Shown piece by piece: positions 26,996 to 35,968 of a DNA stretch of 64,000 nt; position 1 is the first letter of the stretch, and every line of letters starts with the position of its first letter. The DNA is taken from assembly GCA_038120295.1 (NCBI GenBank), contig JAYOLL010000017.1, positions 10,888 through 74,887 on the forward strand, in the 5' to 3' direction. This stretch comes from JAYOEY01 sp038120295. GTDB taxonomy: Bacteria > Pseudomonadota > Alphaproteobacteria > MPNO01 > UBA2964. Under the pieces are notes generated by a model. That model ran no database searches and was not told where the DNA came from. It saw nothing but the letters and a program-made list of their open reading frames with translations. A program made the position numbers and the translations under genes.

Positions 26996-27966
26996 CCGAC
27001 GATGGGTCGGGAGGTGGACAGGAAGACGGTTCCGACAACCTGATCCTTCCATTCCAGCTCGAAACGATGGCGGCCCAGGGACGGCTCGTGCGCCTTGGCT
27101 CGGCTGTCCAGGACGTTGTCGAGGCGCACGATTACCCCGACGCGGTTTCCCATCTTCTGGCGGACGCCCAGGCGGTCGCAGGGCTGCTGGCGGGTATCCT
27201 GAAATTTGACGGGGTGCTCACCTTTCAGACCAAGGGCGATGGGCCGGTCAATATCCTGGTGGTCGACGTGACCAGCGATGGCGCGATGCGCGGTTATGCC
27301 CAGTTCGACGCCGCAGCGGTTGCAAGAAGCAGCGCCGCGGAGACCGGTCCGCAGCAGATGGTGCCGCGGCTGCTCGGCAACGGCTACTTGGCGATCACGG
27401 TCGATCAGGGCGCGGACACGCAACGCTATCAGGGCATCGTGGAGCTTCAGGGCGCGACGCTGGCCGACTGCGCGCACGATTATCTGCGGCAATCGGCGCA
27501 GATCGATGCGGTCATAAAGCTGGCGGCGGCGCGTGTCGCAGGCGCCGATGGAAGGCCGCGCTGGCGGTCGGGCGGGATCCTGCTGCAGCGGATGGCGCAG
27601 CTGGGCGTCCAGGACCAGTCGGGCGATTCCCGGGACCCCGAGATGGAAGAAGCCTGGCGCCGCGCGGTGGTTCTGCTGGGTAGCAGCACATCGGACGAGC
27701 TGACCGATCCTTCGCTTCGCCCTAACGATCTTCTTTACCGCCTGTTCAACGAGGACGGCGTCCGCGTGTTCGACACGTCGCCGCTGTTCATGAAATGCCG
27801 TTGTTCGCGTGACCGGGTGGCGGAAGTTCTGAAATCCTTCCCGCGTAGCGAGATCGAGACCATGAAGGATGGCGACGACGTTTCGGTGACCTGCGAATTC
27901 TGCAACGCGGACTACCGCTTCGATCCGGAGGCGGTCGAGGCGCTCTATGCCGACGACGTCAAATAA
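26992..27966 (+). CDS. hslO: Redox-regulated chaperone Hsp33
   Basis: A 324-residue cytosolic holdase that switches on when oxidation releases zinc from four Cys. The N-terminal substrate domain contains VRLGSAVQDVV and GYLAITVDQG. The C-terminal redox switch has CxC (KCRCSRDR) and CxxC (CEFCNADY), all four Cys present. ATG 26992 overlaps the argF stop as ATGA; the frame upstream lies inside argF and is not real. The argD-argF-hslO order is common in alphaproteobacteria. Confidence 0.97.
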   Translation: MTDDGSGGGQEDGSDNLILPFQLETMAAQGRLVRLGSAVQDVVEAHDYPDAVSHLLADAQAVAGLLAGILKFDGVLTFQTKGDGPVNILVVDVTSDGAMRGYAQFDAAAVARSSAAETGPQQMVPRLLGNGYLAITVDQGADTQRYQGIVELQGATLADCAHDYLRQSAQIDAVIKLAAARVAGADGRPRWRSGGILLQRMAQLGVQDQSGDSRDPEMEEAWRRAVVLLGSSTSDELTDPSLRPNDLLYRLFNEDGVRVFDTSPLFMKCRCSRDRVAEVLKSFPRSEIETMKDGDDVSVTCEFCNADYRFDPEAVEALYADDVK

Positions 27967-28064
27967 CCGTCGCATTTCGGGTTCATCCTTCTGCTGATTC
28001 TTGAAACCGCGCTCTCCGTCGTGCGAAAGTCCGGAACGGTGCGCAATCAGTACGGTGAGGTTAG

Positions 28065-28652
28065 ATGAGACATATTGTCCTGCTGTTTTTGGCCATCGGT
28101 TTTTTGCCGCTCGCAGGGTGTGAGACCACACCGGCATCGCGGCAGTTCGCCGAGCTTCGCTTCAGCCATTTGCCGCATATCCGTCTGAATGTGGGGAACG
28201 TCGAGGTCGTCGAGCAGTACCAGACCAACCCGGCGAGCCCGCATGTCGAGGCGGAGTTCCCTGTCCCGCCGGCATCGGTCGCGGCGCAATGGGCGCGCGA
28301 CCGGCTGAAAGCGACGGGCGGCACGAATATCGTCCGGGCCACGGTCGTCAACGGCGCGGTTATCGAGGTGCCGCTCAAACGGACGACCGGGGTCAAGGGC
28401 GTGTTTACCACCGATCAGTCCGAACGGTACGATACGAACCTGGAGCTCCGGATCCAGATACTCGCGCCGGGCGGCCGCGAACTCGCAGCGGTCTCTTCGC
28501 GCGCGACACGGTCGCGGACGGTGCCGGAAAACGTCACGCTGGCGGAACGCGAAAAGATCTGGTTCGCCATCACCGAGGCGTTGATGAACGATCTGAACGG
28601 TTCGCTCGAACAGCAGGTCCGGCAGCATTTCTCGCGCTGGATCGTGCGCTGA
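28065..28652 (+). CDS. Conserved lipoprotein of unknown function
   Basis: A 195-residue lipoprotein with lipobox LAGC near residue 19 and no recognised domain. The mature part is mainly beta strand (HIRLNVGNVEVVEQYQT, then IVRATVVNGAVIEVPL, then YDTNLELRIQIL), ending in a helical segment. The pattern suggests a small envelope protein or an accessory of transport. GGTGAGG precedes the ATG. Confidence 0.75.
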   Translation: MRHIVLLFLAIGFLPLAGCETTPASRQFAELRFSHLPHIRLNVGNVEVVEQYQTNPASPHVEAEFPVPPASVAAQWARDRLKATGGTNIVRATVVNGAVIEVPLKRTTGVKGVFTTDQSERYDTNLELRIQILAPGGRELAAVSSRATRSRTVPENVTLAEREKIWFAITEALMNDLNGSLEQQVRQHFSRWIVR

Positions 28653-28678
28653 TCCCGGCCCAACCATAGCCTGCGCGC

Positions 28679-28709
28679 TTGACGCGCTGTTCCAGAAGGC
28701 CGCTAATAT
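28679..28709 (+). promoter_or_regulatory. Possible promoter of the cupin gene
   Basis: TTGACG (28679-28684) and TAATAT (28704-28709) with a long 19-nt spacer; a shifted -10 GCTAAT gives 17 nt. The ATG follows at 28739. Confidence 0.35.
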
Positions 28710-28738
28710 CGCCCATTCCCGTAAAGGAGGGCGGTTTC

Positions 28739-29158
28739 ATGGCCATTAACGTTATCGATGTCGGCGAAGTCGCGCATGCCGAGAAGAAGCGCACCAAGGT
28801 TTTCACGACCCGAAAGATGCATGCCTGGGTGCATTACTATCCCAACCCGGGCGATCACGATGACATGCACTGCCATAATCAGGACCAGACCTTTATCTGC
28901 TTCGAGGGCCAGTGCACGATGCGCTTCCCGGACGGAGGCAAGGCTGTGCTGAACCCCGGCATGGCGGCGCTGATACAGGGCGGCAGCTTCTACCAGCTCG
29001 AAAATTCGGGCGACGGGCCCATGGTCATGATGGGCAACCGGTCCGGTCATCAGGACGACGTCATGATCATCGATTACGAAACGCGCAAGGACGTCCGAGA
29101 GAAGTACGGTACCGGGCAGGTGCGTATCCACGACAAGGACGAAGCGCCGGTCCGCTGA
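28739..29158 (+). CDS. Small cupin-domain protein
   Basis: A 139-residue single cupin barrel. HYYPNPGDHDDMHCHNQDQT carries the metal-binding His pair and FICFEGQCTMRF the strand that follows; LNPGMAALIQGG belongs to the second cupin motif. Small cupins of this type bind Fe, Mn or Ni and act as isomerases, dioxygenases or sensors; the substrate is not known. AAAGGAGG (28723-28730), 8 nt ahead, fixes the start at 28739 and not at the earlier in-frame codons. Confidence 0.85.
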   Translation: MAINVIDVGEVAHAEKKRTKVFTTRKMHAWVHYYPNPGDHDDMHCHNQDQTFICFEGQCTMRFPDGGKAVLNPGMAALIQGGSFYQLENSGDGPMVMMGNRSGHQDDVMIIDYETRKDVREKYGTGQVRIHDKDEAPVR

Positions 29159-29194
29159 AGGGGCTTCTTCCCGAGCCTTCTGCCCGAGACAGGA

Positions 29195-29220
29195 AGCGGT
29201 CCCCGCAGACCGCTCTTTTT
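29195..29220 (+). terminator. Intrinsic terminator after the cupin gene
   Basis: 7-bp perfect stem AGCGGTC/GACCGCT (29195-29201 with 29208-29214), 6-nt loop, then CTTTTT. It also separates the cupin gene from convergent trkH. Confidence 0.85.
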
Positions 29221-29227
29221 CCGTTCC

Positions 29228-30676
29228 CTATCCGCGCCAGAAAGACGGCAGGAACAGAACCAGCACGGTAAACAGCTCCAGCCGGCCAAGGATCATGCCG
29301 GCGGAAAGCAGCCATTTCGCTGTGTCCGGCAGCGATGCAAACGTGCCGTCGGGTCCGATAAGCGGGCCCATGGCCGGGCCGACATTGCAGATCGCGGTAG
29401 CCGCGCCGCTGACGGCAGTGACGAAATCCAGCCCTGTCGCAGCGAGCCCGAACGCCAGAAAACCGAATATGGTGATGAACAGAAAGAAGAAGTTCATGAC
29501 CGACTGGATGACGTCGTCGCCGATCGGCCGGCGGTTATAATGCGGCACGAATACGCCGTGCGGCTGGAGCAGCCGAAGCATCTGGGTCCGCACGGTGGCT
29601 GCCAGCACCTGGAACCGGAAAATCTTGATTCCGCAGGCTGTCGACCCGGCGCATCCGCCGATGAACATCAGGAAGAACAGCAGGACGACGGGAAAGGCGC
29701 CCCATTTCTGATAGTCGGCGGAGGTATATCCGGTGCCTGTCATGATAGACACGGTATTGAAGAAGCCCTTGACCAGCGCGTTGTCGGAAGAAGCGATGCC
29801 GGTACTCCGGAGCCACAAGGCAACGACCAGCGATGCGGTGACGGCGGCGACCAGAAACCATCGCACCTGCGTGTCCCGAAACAGCGCCATCGATCCTTCG
29901 GCTACGAAGCGGAGATAGAGGAAGAACGGCAACGCGCCGACGATCATGCCGAGCGTAATGAAGACCTCTATCGACGGGCTGTTGTAAAAGCCGATGGAGG
30001 CGTCATGGCTGGAATAGCCGCCCGTGGCGATGGTCGTCATCGCGTGGACGGCGGCATCGAACCCGGTCATTCCCAGGAGCCACAGCCCGAACCACCAGAT
30101 CAGCGTCAGCCCCGTATAGATGACGGCGATCCAGGCCGCGATCTCGCCGGCCCGCGGCAGCGCTTTTTCCTGGGTCTCGAACGCCTCCACCCTGAACATC
30201 TGCATGCCGCCGACGCTCAGGATCGGCAGCACTGCAATCGCCATCACGATGATCCCGATACCGCCCAGCCACTGAAGCAGGGCACGCCATAAAATGATGC
30301 CCTTCGGTGCGGTGTCGAGGCCGCTCATCACCGTGGAGCCGGTGGTCGTTATTCCTGACATCGCCTCGAAGAACGCGTCCGTATAGGTGAAACGCAGGTC
30401 GGAGAAAGCGAAAGGCAGGGCGGCGAACATGGTCAGCACAAGCCAGCTCGCCGTGGTCAGCACGAAAGCCTGCCGGATCGAGATGCGCCGGATCGGAGCG
30501 CGGTTGGTGAATACCAGCACGCCGCCGACGAATATCGTCAGCGTGCCTGCACTGGCGAACACTTTCCAGTCGGGGTGCCCTTCCAGAATGTCGACCGCAA
30601 ACGGCGCCATCATGGCGACCGCAAGCGTCATCAGCAGAAGGCCGATAACAAACAGGGCTGGCCGGAAATCGATCAT
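29228..30676 (-). CDS. trkH: Trk-type potassium uptake membrane subunit
   Basis: A 482-residue inner-membrane K+ channel subunit made of four M1-pore-M2 repeats, with filter sequences TTTGSTV, TIATGGYS, MTGTGYTS and AICNVGPAMG. It needs a cytosolic NAD-binding TrkA partner, which is not in the window. ATG 30676 is preferred over the TTG at 30685. It follows folE by 36 nt on the same strand. Confidence 0.95.
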   Translation of the reverse strand: MIDFRPALFVIGLLLMTLAVAMMAPFAVDILEGHPDWKVFASAGTLTIFVGGVLVFTNRAPIRRISIRQAFVLTTASWLVLTMFAALPFAFSDLRFTYTDAFFEAMSGITTTGSTVMSGLDTAPKGIILWRALLQWLGGIGIIVMAIAVLPILSVGGMQMFRVEAFETQEKALPRAGEIAAWIAVIYTGLTLIWWFGLWLLGMTGFDAAVHAMTTIATGGYSSHDASIGFYNSPSIEVFITLGMIVGALPFFLYLRFVAEGSMALFRDTQVRWFLVAAVTASLVVALWLRSTGIASSDNALVKGFFNTVSIMTGTGYTSADYQKWGAFPVVLLFFLMFIGGCAGSTACGIKIFRFQVLAATVRTQMLRLLQPHGVFVPHYNRRPIGDDVIQSVMNFFFLFITIFGFLAFGLAATGLDFVTAVSGAATAICNVGPAMGPLIGPDGTFASLPDTAKWLLSAGMILGRLELFTVLVLFLPSFWRG

Positions 30677-30712
30677 AAGCCCCAATACCGGATGCTGAAG
30701 TAAACCCGACCG

Positions 30713-31360
30713 TCAGGCGATCGTGCCCGGCCCCGAGGTCGGGTTGCCGATCGCCGACAGGAATTCGCGCCTTGTCTCGCCATGGTCGCGGAACGCGCCG
30801 ATCATCTGGCTTGTGACCATGGTCAGGCCTGTCTTATGGACGCCGCGGGTTGTCATGCAGCCATGATTGGCTTCGATCACCACGCCAACGCCCTTCGGCT
30901 GCAGGACAGTATCCAGCATGTTGGCGACCTGGGCGGTCATCCTTTCCTGTATCTGAAGTCTCTTTGCATAGGTGTCCACCAGCCGTGCCAGCTTCGATAT
31001 GCCGACGACCCGGTTGTTCGGCAGATAGGCGACATGCGCCCGGCCGACGATGGGCGCCAGATGATGTTCGCAATGGGACTCGAACCGGATGTTCCGCAGG
31101 ATGACCATCTCGTCGTAGCCCTCGACCTCCTCGAATGTCCTGGACAGGATCTCTTCCGGGTCGACCTCGTATCCTGCAAACCACTCGCCGTACGCCTTGG
31201 TGACTCGCTTGGGCGTATCGAGCAGCCCTTCGCGCTTCGGGTCGTCGCCGGCCCAGCGCAGGAGCGTGCGCACCGCTTCTTCGGCTTCTTCGCGGCTCGG
31301 GCGTTCGGGCGCAGCTTCGGGCGCCGGCGTTGGACGTAGGTTGCCTTTAGGCGTGGCCAA
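30713..31360 (-). CDS. folE: GTP cyclohydrolase I
   Basis: A 215-residue enzyme that turns GTP into 7,8-dihydroneopterin triphosphate, the first step of folate synthesis. The zinc and active-site residues are clear: SHCEHHLAP and GCMTTRGVHK, with the second Cys in the latter. The N-terminal 20 residues are a Pro/Ala-rich extension. AAAGG precedes the ATG. It lies 62 nt from apaG on the same strand. Confidence 0.97.
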   Translation of the reverse strand: MATPKGNLRPTPAPEAAPERPSREEAEEAVRTLLRWAGDDPKREGLLDTPKRVTKAYGEWFAGYEVDPEEILSRTFEEVEGYDEMVILRNIRFESHCEHHLAPIVGRAHVAYLPNNRVVGISKLARLVDTYAKRLQIQERMTAQVANMLDTVLQPKGVGVVIEANHGCMTTRGVHKTGLTMVTSQMIGAFRDHGETRREFLSAIGNPTSGPGTIA

Positions 31361-31422
31361 TGGATTTTCCTTTCGGTTTGAATCCAGCGCAACGCCTGGC
31401 TGCGATGGAAAACGGCGGGACG

Positions 31423-31815
31423 TCAGTTAAGCTGTCTCGCCTGGTAAGGGCTATCCAGCGAAAATGCCGGAATCTCGATATCGAACTGCTCCCCTGCGGG
31501 AGTCTCCATCTGGTAGGAGCCGACCATGATCCCAGACGGCGTGCCGAGTGGGGTGCCGCTGGTATATTCGAACGCGTCGCCAGGCGTCAGCGTTGGCTGT
31601 TCGCCGACAACGCCTTCGCCGCGCACTTCGTGAACCCGGCCCATCGCGTCGGTGATGTTCCAGTAGCGCGTCAGGAGTTTCACCGTCTGCTCGCCGGCGT
31701 TTTCAATCGTCACCTGATACGCCCACACGTAATGGTCTTCCGAAGGGGACGACTGATCCTCCAGGAATGTCGGTTCGACGGTGACGCGAATGGATCGCGT
31801 GGTGGAACTGTACAT
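31423..31815 (-). CDS. apaG: ApaG-domain protein
   Basis: A 130-residue single-domain protein of the ApaG family, a fibronectin-III-like beta sandwich linked to Co2+ resistance and Mg2+ efflux in gamma-proteobacteria. Family blocks VWAYQVTIEN, LLTRYWNITDA, GEGVVGEQP and GSYQMETPAG are intact. The biochemical role is not settled. Its neighbour metZ is upstream on the same strand, an arrangement often seen in alphaproteobacteria. Confidence 0.95.
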   Translation of the reverse strand: MYSSTTRSIRVTVEPTFLEDQSSPSEDHYVWAYQVTIENAGEQTVKLLTRYWNITDAMGRVHEVRGEGVVGEQPTLTPGDAFEYTSGTPLGTPSGIMVGSYQMETPAGEQFDIEIPAFSLDSPYQARQLN

Positions 31816-31870
31816 GACGTTCTCGTGTTTTCTGCTGCAGCCACAAAAAGGGCCGCCTTCTATCAGATGT

Positions 31871-31899
31871 ATCCTAGTGCCATCGGATCAAGGGGACAA
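31871..31899 (-). promoter_or_regulatory. Candidate promoter of apaG
   Basis: On the minus strand TTGTCC (31899-31894), 17-nt spacer, TAGGAT (31876-31871). The leader to the apaG ATG would be about 50 nt. Confidence 0.5.
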
Positions 31900-31939
31900 T
31901 CTGTCCCGGGGTGCCCAGAGGCATCTCGGGATGCCGGGC

Positions 31940-33136
31940 TCAGCCGCTGGCATCCAGCGCCTGTGCGATATCTTCCTTCAGGTCTTCGACATCCTCCAGC
32001 CCTACTGAAAGACGCACGAACCCGTCCGAAATGCCGAGATGCGTGCGTTCTTCCGCCGAAATTCTCTGATGCGTCGTGGTCGCCGGATGCGTACTGAGGC
32101 TCTTGGCGTCGCCCAGATTGTTCGAGACGTCGAAAATCTTCATGGCGTTCATGAACCGGAAGGCGCGCTCCTTGCTGCCGCCGAGGTCGAGGCAGACCAC
32201 AGAGCCGAAATCCGACATCTGCTTCTTCGCCAGCGCATGCAGCGGGTGGGAAGCGAGTCCGGGATAGAGAACGCGCGTCGGCTCGCTGCGGGACTCGAGG
32301 AATGCCGCGATTTCGGTCGCATTCCGGCAGTGGCGTTCGACGCGAAGCTCCAGCGTCTCGAGCGATTTCAGCAGCACCCACGCGTTGAACGGGCTCATCG
32401 ACGGTCCGGTATGGCGGTAGAACGGCGACAGCTGCTCGTTGACGAATTCTTCCGTCGCGAGGATCGCACCGCCCATGACGCGGCCCTGCCCGTCGATATG
32501 CTTGGTTGTCGAATAGACCACGATGTCCGCGCCCAGCTGCAGCGGCTTCTGCAGGATCGGCGTGGCAAACACATTGTCGACGATCACTTTGGCCCCCGCC
32601 CTGTGGGCCATCTCCGAGACCGACGGCAGGTCGATGATTTCAAGCCCCGGATTGGAGGGCGTTTCGAGGAAAATGGCCGCGGTCGGGCGGCTCAGCGTCT
32701 TTTCCCACTGGTCGAGATCGGAACCGTCGACGATATCCACCTCGATGCCCCATCCCGGCAGGATTTCGGTGAGGATGAACTGACAGGATCCGAACAGCGC
32801 GCGGGAGCCGACGACATGGTCGCCGGCTTTCAGAAAGCACGCCATGGATGCGAACACCGCCGCCATGCCGCTGGCCGTCGCCCGGCAGGTCTCCGCGCCT
32901 TCCAGCATCGCCAGCCGGTCCTGGAACATCTGATTGGTCGGGTTGCCGTAGCGCGAATAGACAAAACGGTCGATCTCGTTCTTGAATGCGGCTTCAGCCT
33001 GCTCGGCGCTGTCGTAGACGAAGCCCGAGGTCATGAACATCGCCTCGCTGGTTTCGTCGAATTCGCTGCGCTGCAACCCGCCCCGCACCAGCCGCGTCTG
33101 CGGCCGCCAGGACTGTTCGTCTTTTTCCACTGCCAT
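31940..33136 (-). CDS. metZ: O-succinylhomoserine sulfhydrylase
   Basis: A 398-residue PLP enzyme of the Cys/Met metabolism family. It makes homocysteine directly from O-succinylhomoserine and sulfide. YSRYGNPTN binds the PLP phosphate, SATASGMAAVFA and the PLP Lys in SVYSTTKHIDGQGR-like VYSTTKHIDGQG fix the family. The alternative cystathionine gamma-synthase cannot be fully excluded by motifs, but the SAM-II riboswitch ahead supports a methionine-pathway role. GGAG lies 1 nt from ATG 33142 and 7 nt from ATG 33136, so 33136 is chosen. Confidence 0.93.
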   Translation of the reverse strand: MAVEKDEQSWRPQTRLVRGGLQRSEFDETSEAMFMTSGFVYDSAEQAEAAFKNEIDRFVYSRYGNPTNQMFQDRLAMLEGAETCRATASGMAAVFASMACFLKAGDHVVGSRALFGSCQFILTEILPGWGIEVDIVDGSDLDQWEKTLSRPTAAIFLETPSNPGLEIIDLPSVSEMAHRAGAKVIVDNVFATPILQKPLQLGADIVVYSTTKHIDGQGRVMGGAILATEEFVNEQLSPFYRHTGPSMSPFNAWVLLKSLETLELRVERHCRNATEIAAFLESRSEPTRVLYPGLASHPLHALAKKQMSDFGSVVCLDLGGSKERAFRFMNAMKIFDVSNNLGDAKSLSTHPATTTHQRISAEERTHLGISDGFVRLSVGLEDVEDLKEDIAQALDASG

Positions 33137-33176
33137 CTTCATTCTCCACGGGCGTCGCCCGTCCTTTATCTTCGCC

Positions 33177-33206
33177 CCAAAACAAAACCCCGACCGAGGG
33201 CCGGGG
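33177..33206 (-). terminator. Riboswitch expression-platform terminator
   Basis: On the minus strand an 8-bp stem CCCCGGCC/GGTCGGGG with one G-T pair, loop CTC, followed by TTTTGTTTT. It lies 12 nt past the SAM-II aptamer and before the metZ ribosome site, so ligand binding can switch termination. Confidence 0.85.
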
Positions 33207-33217
33207 CATATTGGGCA

Positions 33218-33277
33218 CCGACCTTTTAGCCGCTTGTTTTACGTGGCCGCAAGCCGGTCGGGCTCAAATCACCACGG
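33218..33277 (-). ncRNA. SAM-II riboswitch aptamer
   Basis: The minus strand carries the full SAM-II pattern: P1 5' arm CGTGG (33276-33272), conserved GATTTGA, P2 5' arm GCTTG (33254-33250), P1 3' arm CCACG (33246-33242), GTAAAA, P2 3' arm CAAGC (33236-33232) and the GCTAAAAGG tail. The arm order makes the H-type pseudoknot typical of this class. It senses S-adenosylmethionine and lies directly upstream of metZ with its own promoter and terminator. Confidence 0.95.
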
Positions 33278-33285
33278 AGATGTCC

Positions 33286-33314
33286 TCCATAATCGCCGCG
33301 GCGCGCCCCGTCAA
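33286..33314 (-). promoter_or_regulatory. Promoter of the SAM-II riboswitch-metZ unit
   Basis: On the minus strand TTGACG (33314-33309), exact 17-nt spacer, TATGGA (33291-33286). The predicted start site falls at about 33279, right at the 5' edge of the aptamer. Confidence 0.75.
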
Positions 33315-33435
33315 GAAATCTTGTTTTCCGGATTCCTTATCGAGTCGCTCTCGAAAAGTTCAATGGCTTTCAGGACCGGAGTTGCGCAAAAAAGGTAGAT
33401 ATTTACTATTCGCGGTATTCCGGGGGGGGAACGGC

Positions 33436-34872
33436 TTGAGTCCCGAAAACCTGATCTTGCTGGCGCCATGGGTGGTGCTGGTTGCCTATTGCGGCATCGT
33501 CTGGATGTGCAGCCCGCGGGCCGTCTCGGCTACCCAGTTTTTCCGTGGCGGTGCGGAGGCGGGCGGCGCACCCGCCTTTATCGTGCTCGTATTCAGCGCG
33601 GCGATCACCTGGGTGTTTGCCAAGTCCATCGCCAACGCCGCCAATCTGGGCCAGACGTTCGGCGTGATGGGGGGCGTCGGCTACGCCACCTATTATTTCA
33701 GTTTCCTGATCGCCGCCATCGCGATCTATTTCATCCGTACGCGCGGCGGCTTCGGCTCCCTGGCGAGCTTCCTTATCGGCAAGTACGGCGCGGTCTGCGC
33801 GCGGCTGTTCCTGATCGCCATCGGCATCCGCCTGTTCAACGAGGTCTGGTCCAACACCAAGGTCTCGGCGCTCTATTTCGGAGACGAAGGCAGCACCGCC
33901 TACTGGATCGCGGCGCTCTGCGTGACCGCGTTCACCATGTTCTACGCCTGGCGCGGCGGACTGCGCTCGTCGCTGCTGACCGATGCCGGGCAGATGCTGC
34001 TGGCCGCCGTCCTGCTGGTCGCGGTACTGGTTGCCGTCTTCCCCCCGCTGATCGAACGCGGGCTGCCGGTCGTGCCGTCGCCGGTACATATGGCCGGTGT
34101 GACCTTCACGGCGCTGGCGGCGATCCAGGTGCTGAGCTACCCGTTCCACGACCCCGTACTGACCGACCGGGCGTTCCTGACCGAACCGAAAACCATGGTG
34201 AGGGCGTTTATCTGCGCCGGTCTCCTGAGCGCCGGTTTCATCCTGCTGTTCAGCTCGGTCGGGCTCTACGCCCTTTCCGAGGGTCTGTCCGGCGCATCGA
34301 CGATTGCGGTGCCGATGGCGTTCGGGCTGCCGATGCTGCTGGTGTTCAACGCGATCATGCTGACCAGCGCGGGCTCGACGCTCGATTCGACCTTCGCCAG
34401 CACCGCCAAGCTTGCCGCCATCGACTGGCCCGACCGGCGCGGCGCGCCGGAAGACCGCGACCGGCGCTTCGGCCGCAAGGCGATGATCGCCATCGCGGTA
34501 TTCGGCAATCTGCCGCTGCTGTCAGTTTATGCAGGTGACGGAATCGGCCCGGCGATTATCGCGGCGACCACCATCAGCGGCACCATGGTGATGGGTCTGG
34601 CGCCGATTTTCCTGCTGTCCTTCATCCGGAGCGCGGGCGCCGCGAGCTTCCACCTTGCCTTCTGGCCGGGCCTTGTCTTCGGTGTGATCAAGACGGTCGA
34701 AAGCGCGACCGGTACGCCGATTTTCCCCGACTGGATCAATATCGGCAGCGGCAAGTACGCCGACGATCTCGGTATCAATGTCTACGGGCTGATCGTCTGT
34801 ACCGCGGGCTATCTGCTGGGGGCGGCGCTGTTTTCGCGCCGCGCCGGCGCGGCGGCGAGCCCCGGAACGTAA
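33436..34872 (+). CDS. Sodium:solute symporter (SSS) family protein
   Basis: About 478 residues with 12-13 predicted membrane helices in the LeuT-like fold of the SSS family. The N-terminal helix carries SPENLILLAPWVVLVAYCGIVW; a core segment GFGSLASFLIGKYG and a later SAGSTLDSTFAS segment (the usual Na+-site Ser/Thr) are visible. The substrate is unknown. The start is uncertain: TTG 33436 follows a purine-rich G run at 33422-33430. The frame is open further upstream, but that part overlaps the metZ leader on the other strand. Confidence 0.85.
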   Translation: MSPENLILLAPWVVLVAYCGIVWMCSPRAVSATQFFRGGAEAGGAPAFIVLVFSAAITWVFAKSIANAANLGQTFGVMGGVGYATYYFSFLIAAIAIYFIRTRGGFGSLASFLIGKYGAVCARLFLIAIGIRLFNEVWSNTKVSALYFGDEGSTAYWIAALCVTAFTMFYAWRGGLRSSLLTDAGQMLLAAVLLVAVLVAVFPPLIERGLPVVPSPVHMAGVTFTALAAIQVLSYPFHDPVLTDRAFLTEPKTMVRAFICAGLLSAGFILLFSSVGLYALSEGLSGASTIAVPMAFGLPMLLVFNAIMLTSAGSTLDSTFASTAKLAAIDWPDRRGAPEDRDRRFGRKAMIAIAVFGNLPLLSVYAGDGIGPAIIAATTISGTMVMGLAPIFLLSFIRSAGAASFHLAFWPGLVFGVIKTVESATGTPIFPDWINIGSGKYADDLGINVYGLIVCTAGYLLGAALFSRRAGAAASPGT

Positions 34873-35870
34873 AGGAACCAGAGCGCAAAGGTCAGAACCA
34901 CCAGCGCGCCGCCCTGGTGCGCCACGGCCAGCGGCAGCGCAACATGGCTCAGCAGCGTCGCGATGCCGAGCGCCATCTGCGCCAGCGCCATGATTGCGAG
35001 GACGAGGGCCGCGCGCCGCGTCGCCGCGCCGTCGTTTCGCACCGCCCAGGCGGCGTAGAGCGCCAGGACTACGGTGCCGATCCCCAGAACCCGGTGAATA
35101 AACTGGACTGCGGCGGTGTTCTCGAATGCGTTCAGCCACCACGGCGAAAGACGTCCGATGCCTTCCGGCACCACGCGGCCGTCCATCAGCGGAAAGCTGT
35201 TATAGGCAAGCCCGGCATCCATCCCGGCGACCAGCGCGCCCCAGCAGACGGTGACGCTGATCCAGCAGACCAGCAGCGTTCCCAGACCGCGCCGCGGCCC
35301 TGCCATGCGGTCCGGGAAACGATAGCGAAACCCGTACCACATCAGCAGCGCGTAGATGAGAAACGCCAGCATCAGATGCGCCGCCAGCCGGTACTGGCTG
35401 ACGCTGGGCACATCGACCAGCCCGCTCTTGACCATGTACCAGCCGAGCACGCCCTGCAGACCGCCGAGCACGAACACGATCCCGAGCCGCCAGCCCATCG
35501 CCCGGGAAATCGCCCTGCGGAAGATGAACCACAGGAACGGCAGCAGGAACAGCAGCCCCAGCACCCGGCCCCACAGCCGGTGCAGGAACTCCAGCCAGAA
35601 AATCGTCTTGAAATCCTCGACCGTCATCCAGAAATTGACCTTGCGGAATTCCGGACTGTCGCGATAGGCCTCGAACAGCGCCCGCCATTCGGCGTCGTTG
35701 AGCGGCGGAATGAAGCCGGTAAAGGGTTTCCAGTGGACGATCGACAGCCCGCTTTCGGTCAGCCGCGTCGCGCCGCCCAGCACTACCATGAAAGCCACCG
35801 CGCCGGCGCAGACGAACAGCCATGCGGCGATGGCGCGGGATCGATTTGTCGCGTCTGTCATGTTGAGCAT
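34809..35870 (-). CDS. ctaA: Haem A synthase (COX15/CtaA)
   Basis: A 353-residue inner-membrane enzyme that oxidises the C8 methyl of haem O to a formyl group, giving haem A for aa3-type cytochrome oxidase. Eight predicted helices with paired His: LGGATRLTESGLS, EFLHRLWGR, LAAHLMLAF, QFIHRVLG and LAVAHQGGAL. This is the alphaproteobacterial type 2 length. Its 3' end overlaps the convergent symporter gene by 64 nt. No cytochrome oxidase genes lie nearby. Confidence 0.95.
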   Translation of the reverse strand: MLNMTDATNRSRAIAAWLFVCAGAVAFMVVLGGATRLTESGLSIVHWKPFTGFIPPLNDAEWRALFEAYRDSPEFRKVNFWMTVEDFKTIFWLEFLHRLWGRVLGLLFLLPFLWFIFRRAISRAMGWRLGIVFVLGGLQGVLGWYMVKSGLVDVPSVSQYRLAAHLMLAFLIYALLMWYGFRYRFPDRMAGPRRGLGTLLVCWISVTVCWGALVAGMDAGLAYNSFPLMDGRVVPEGIGRLSPWWLNAFENTAAVQFIHRVLGIGTVVLALYAAWAVRNDGAATRRAALVLAIMALAQMALGIATLLSHVALPLAVAHQGGALVVLTFALWFLYVPGLAAAPARRENSAAPSR

Positions 35871-35968
35871 TCAATAGCCGGGTGAAGGCCTCCAAACAAG
35901 ATGGAACGGCGTTCTCGCGCGAATTTCATTAAATTTCCGCGACACGGAGGAAAATCCCGGAGAATTTC

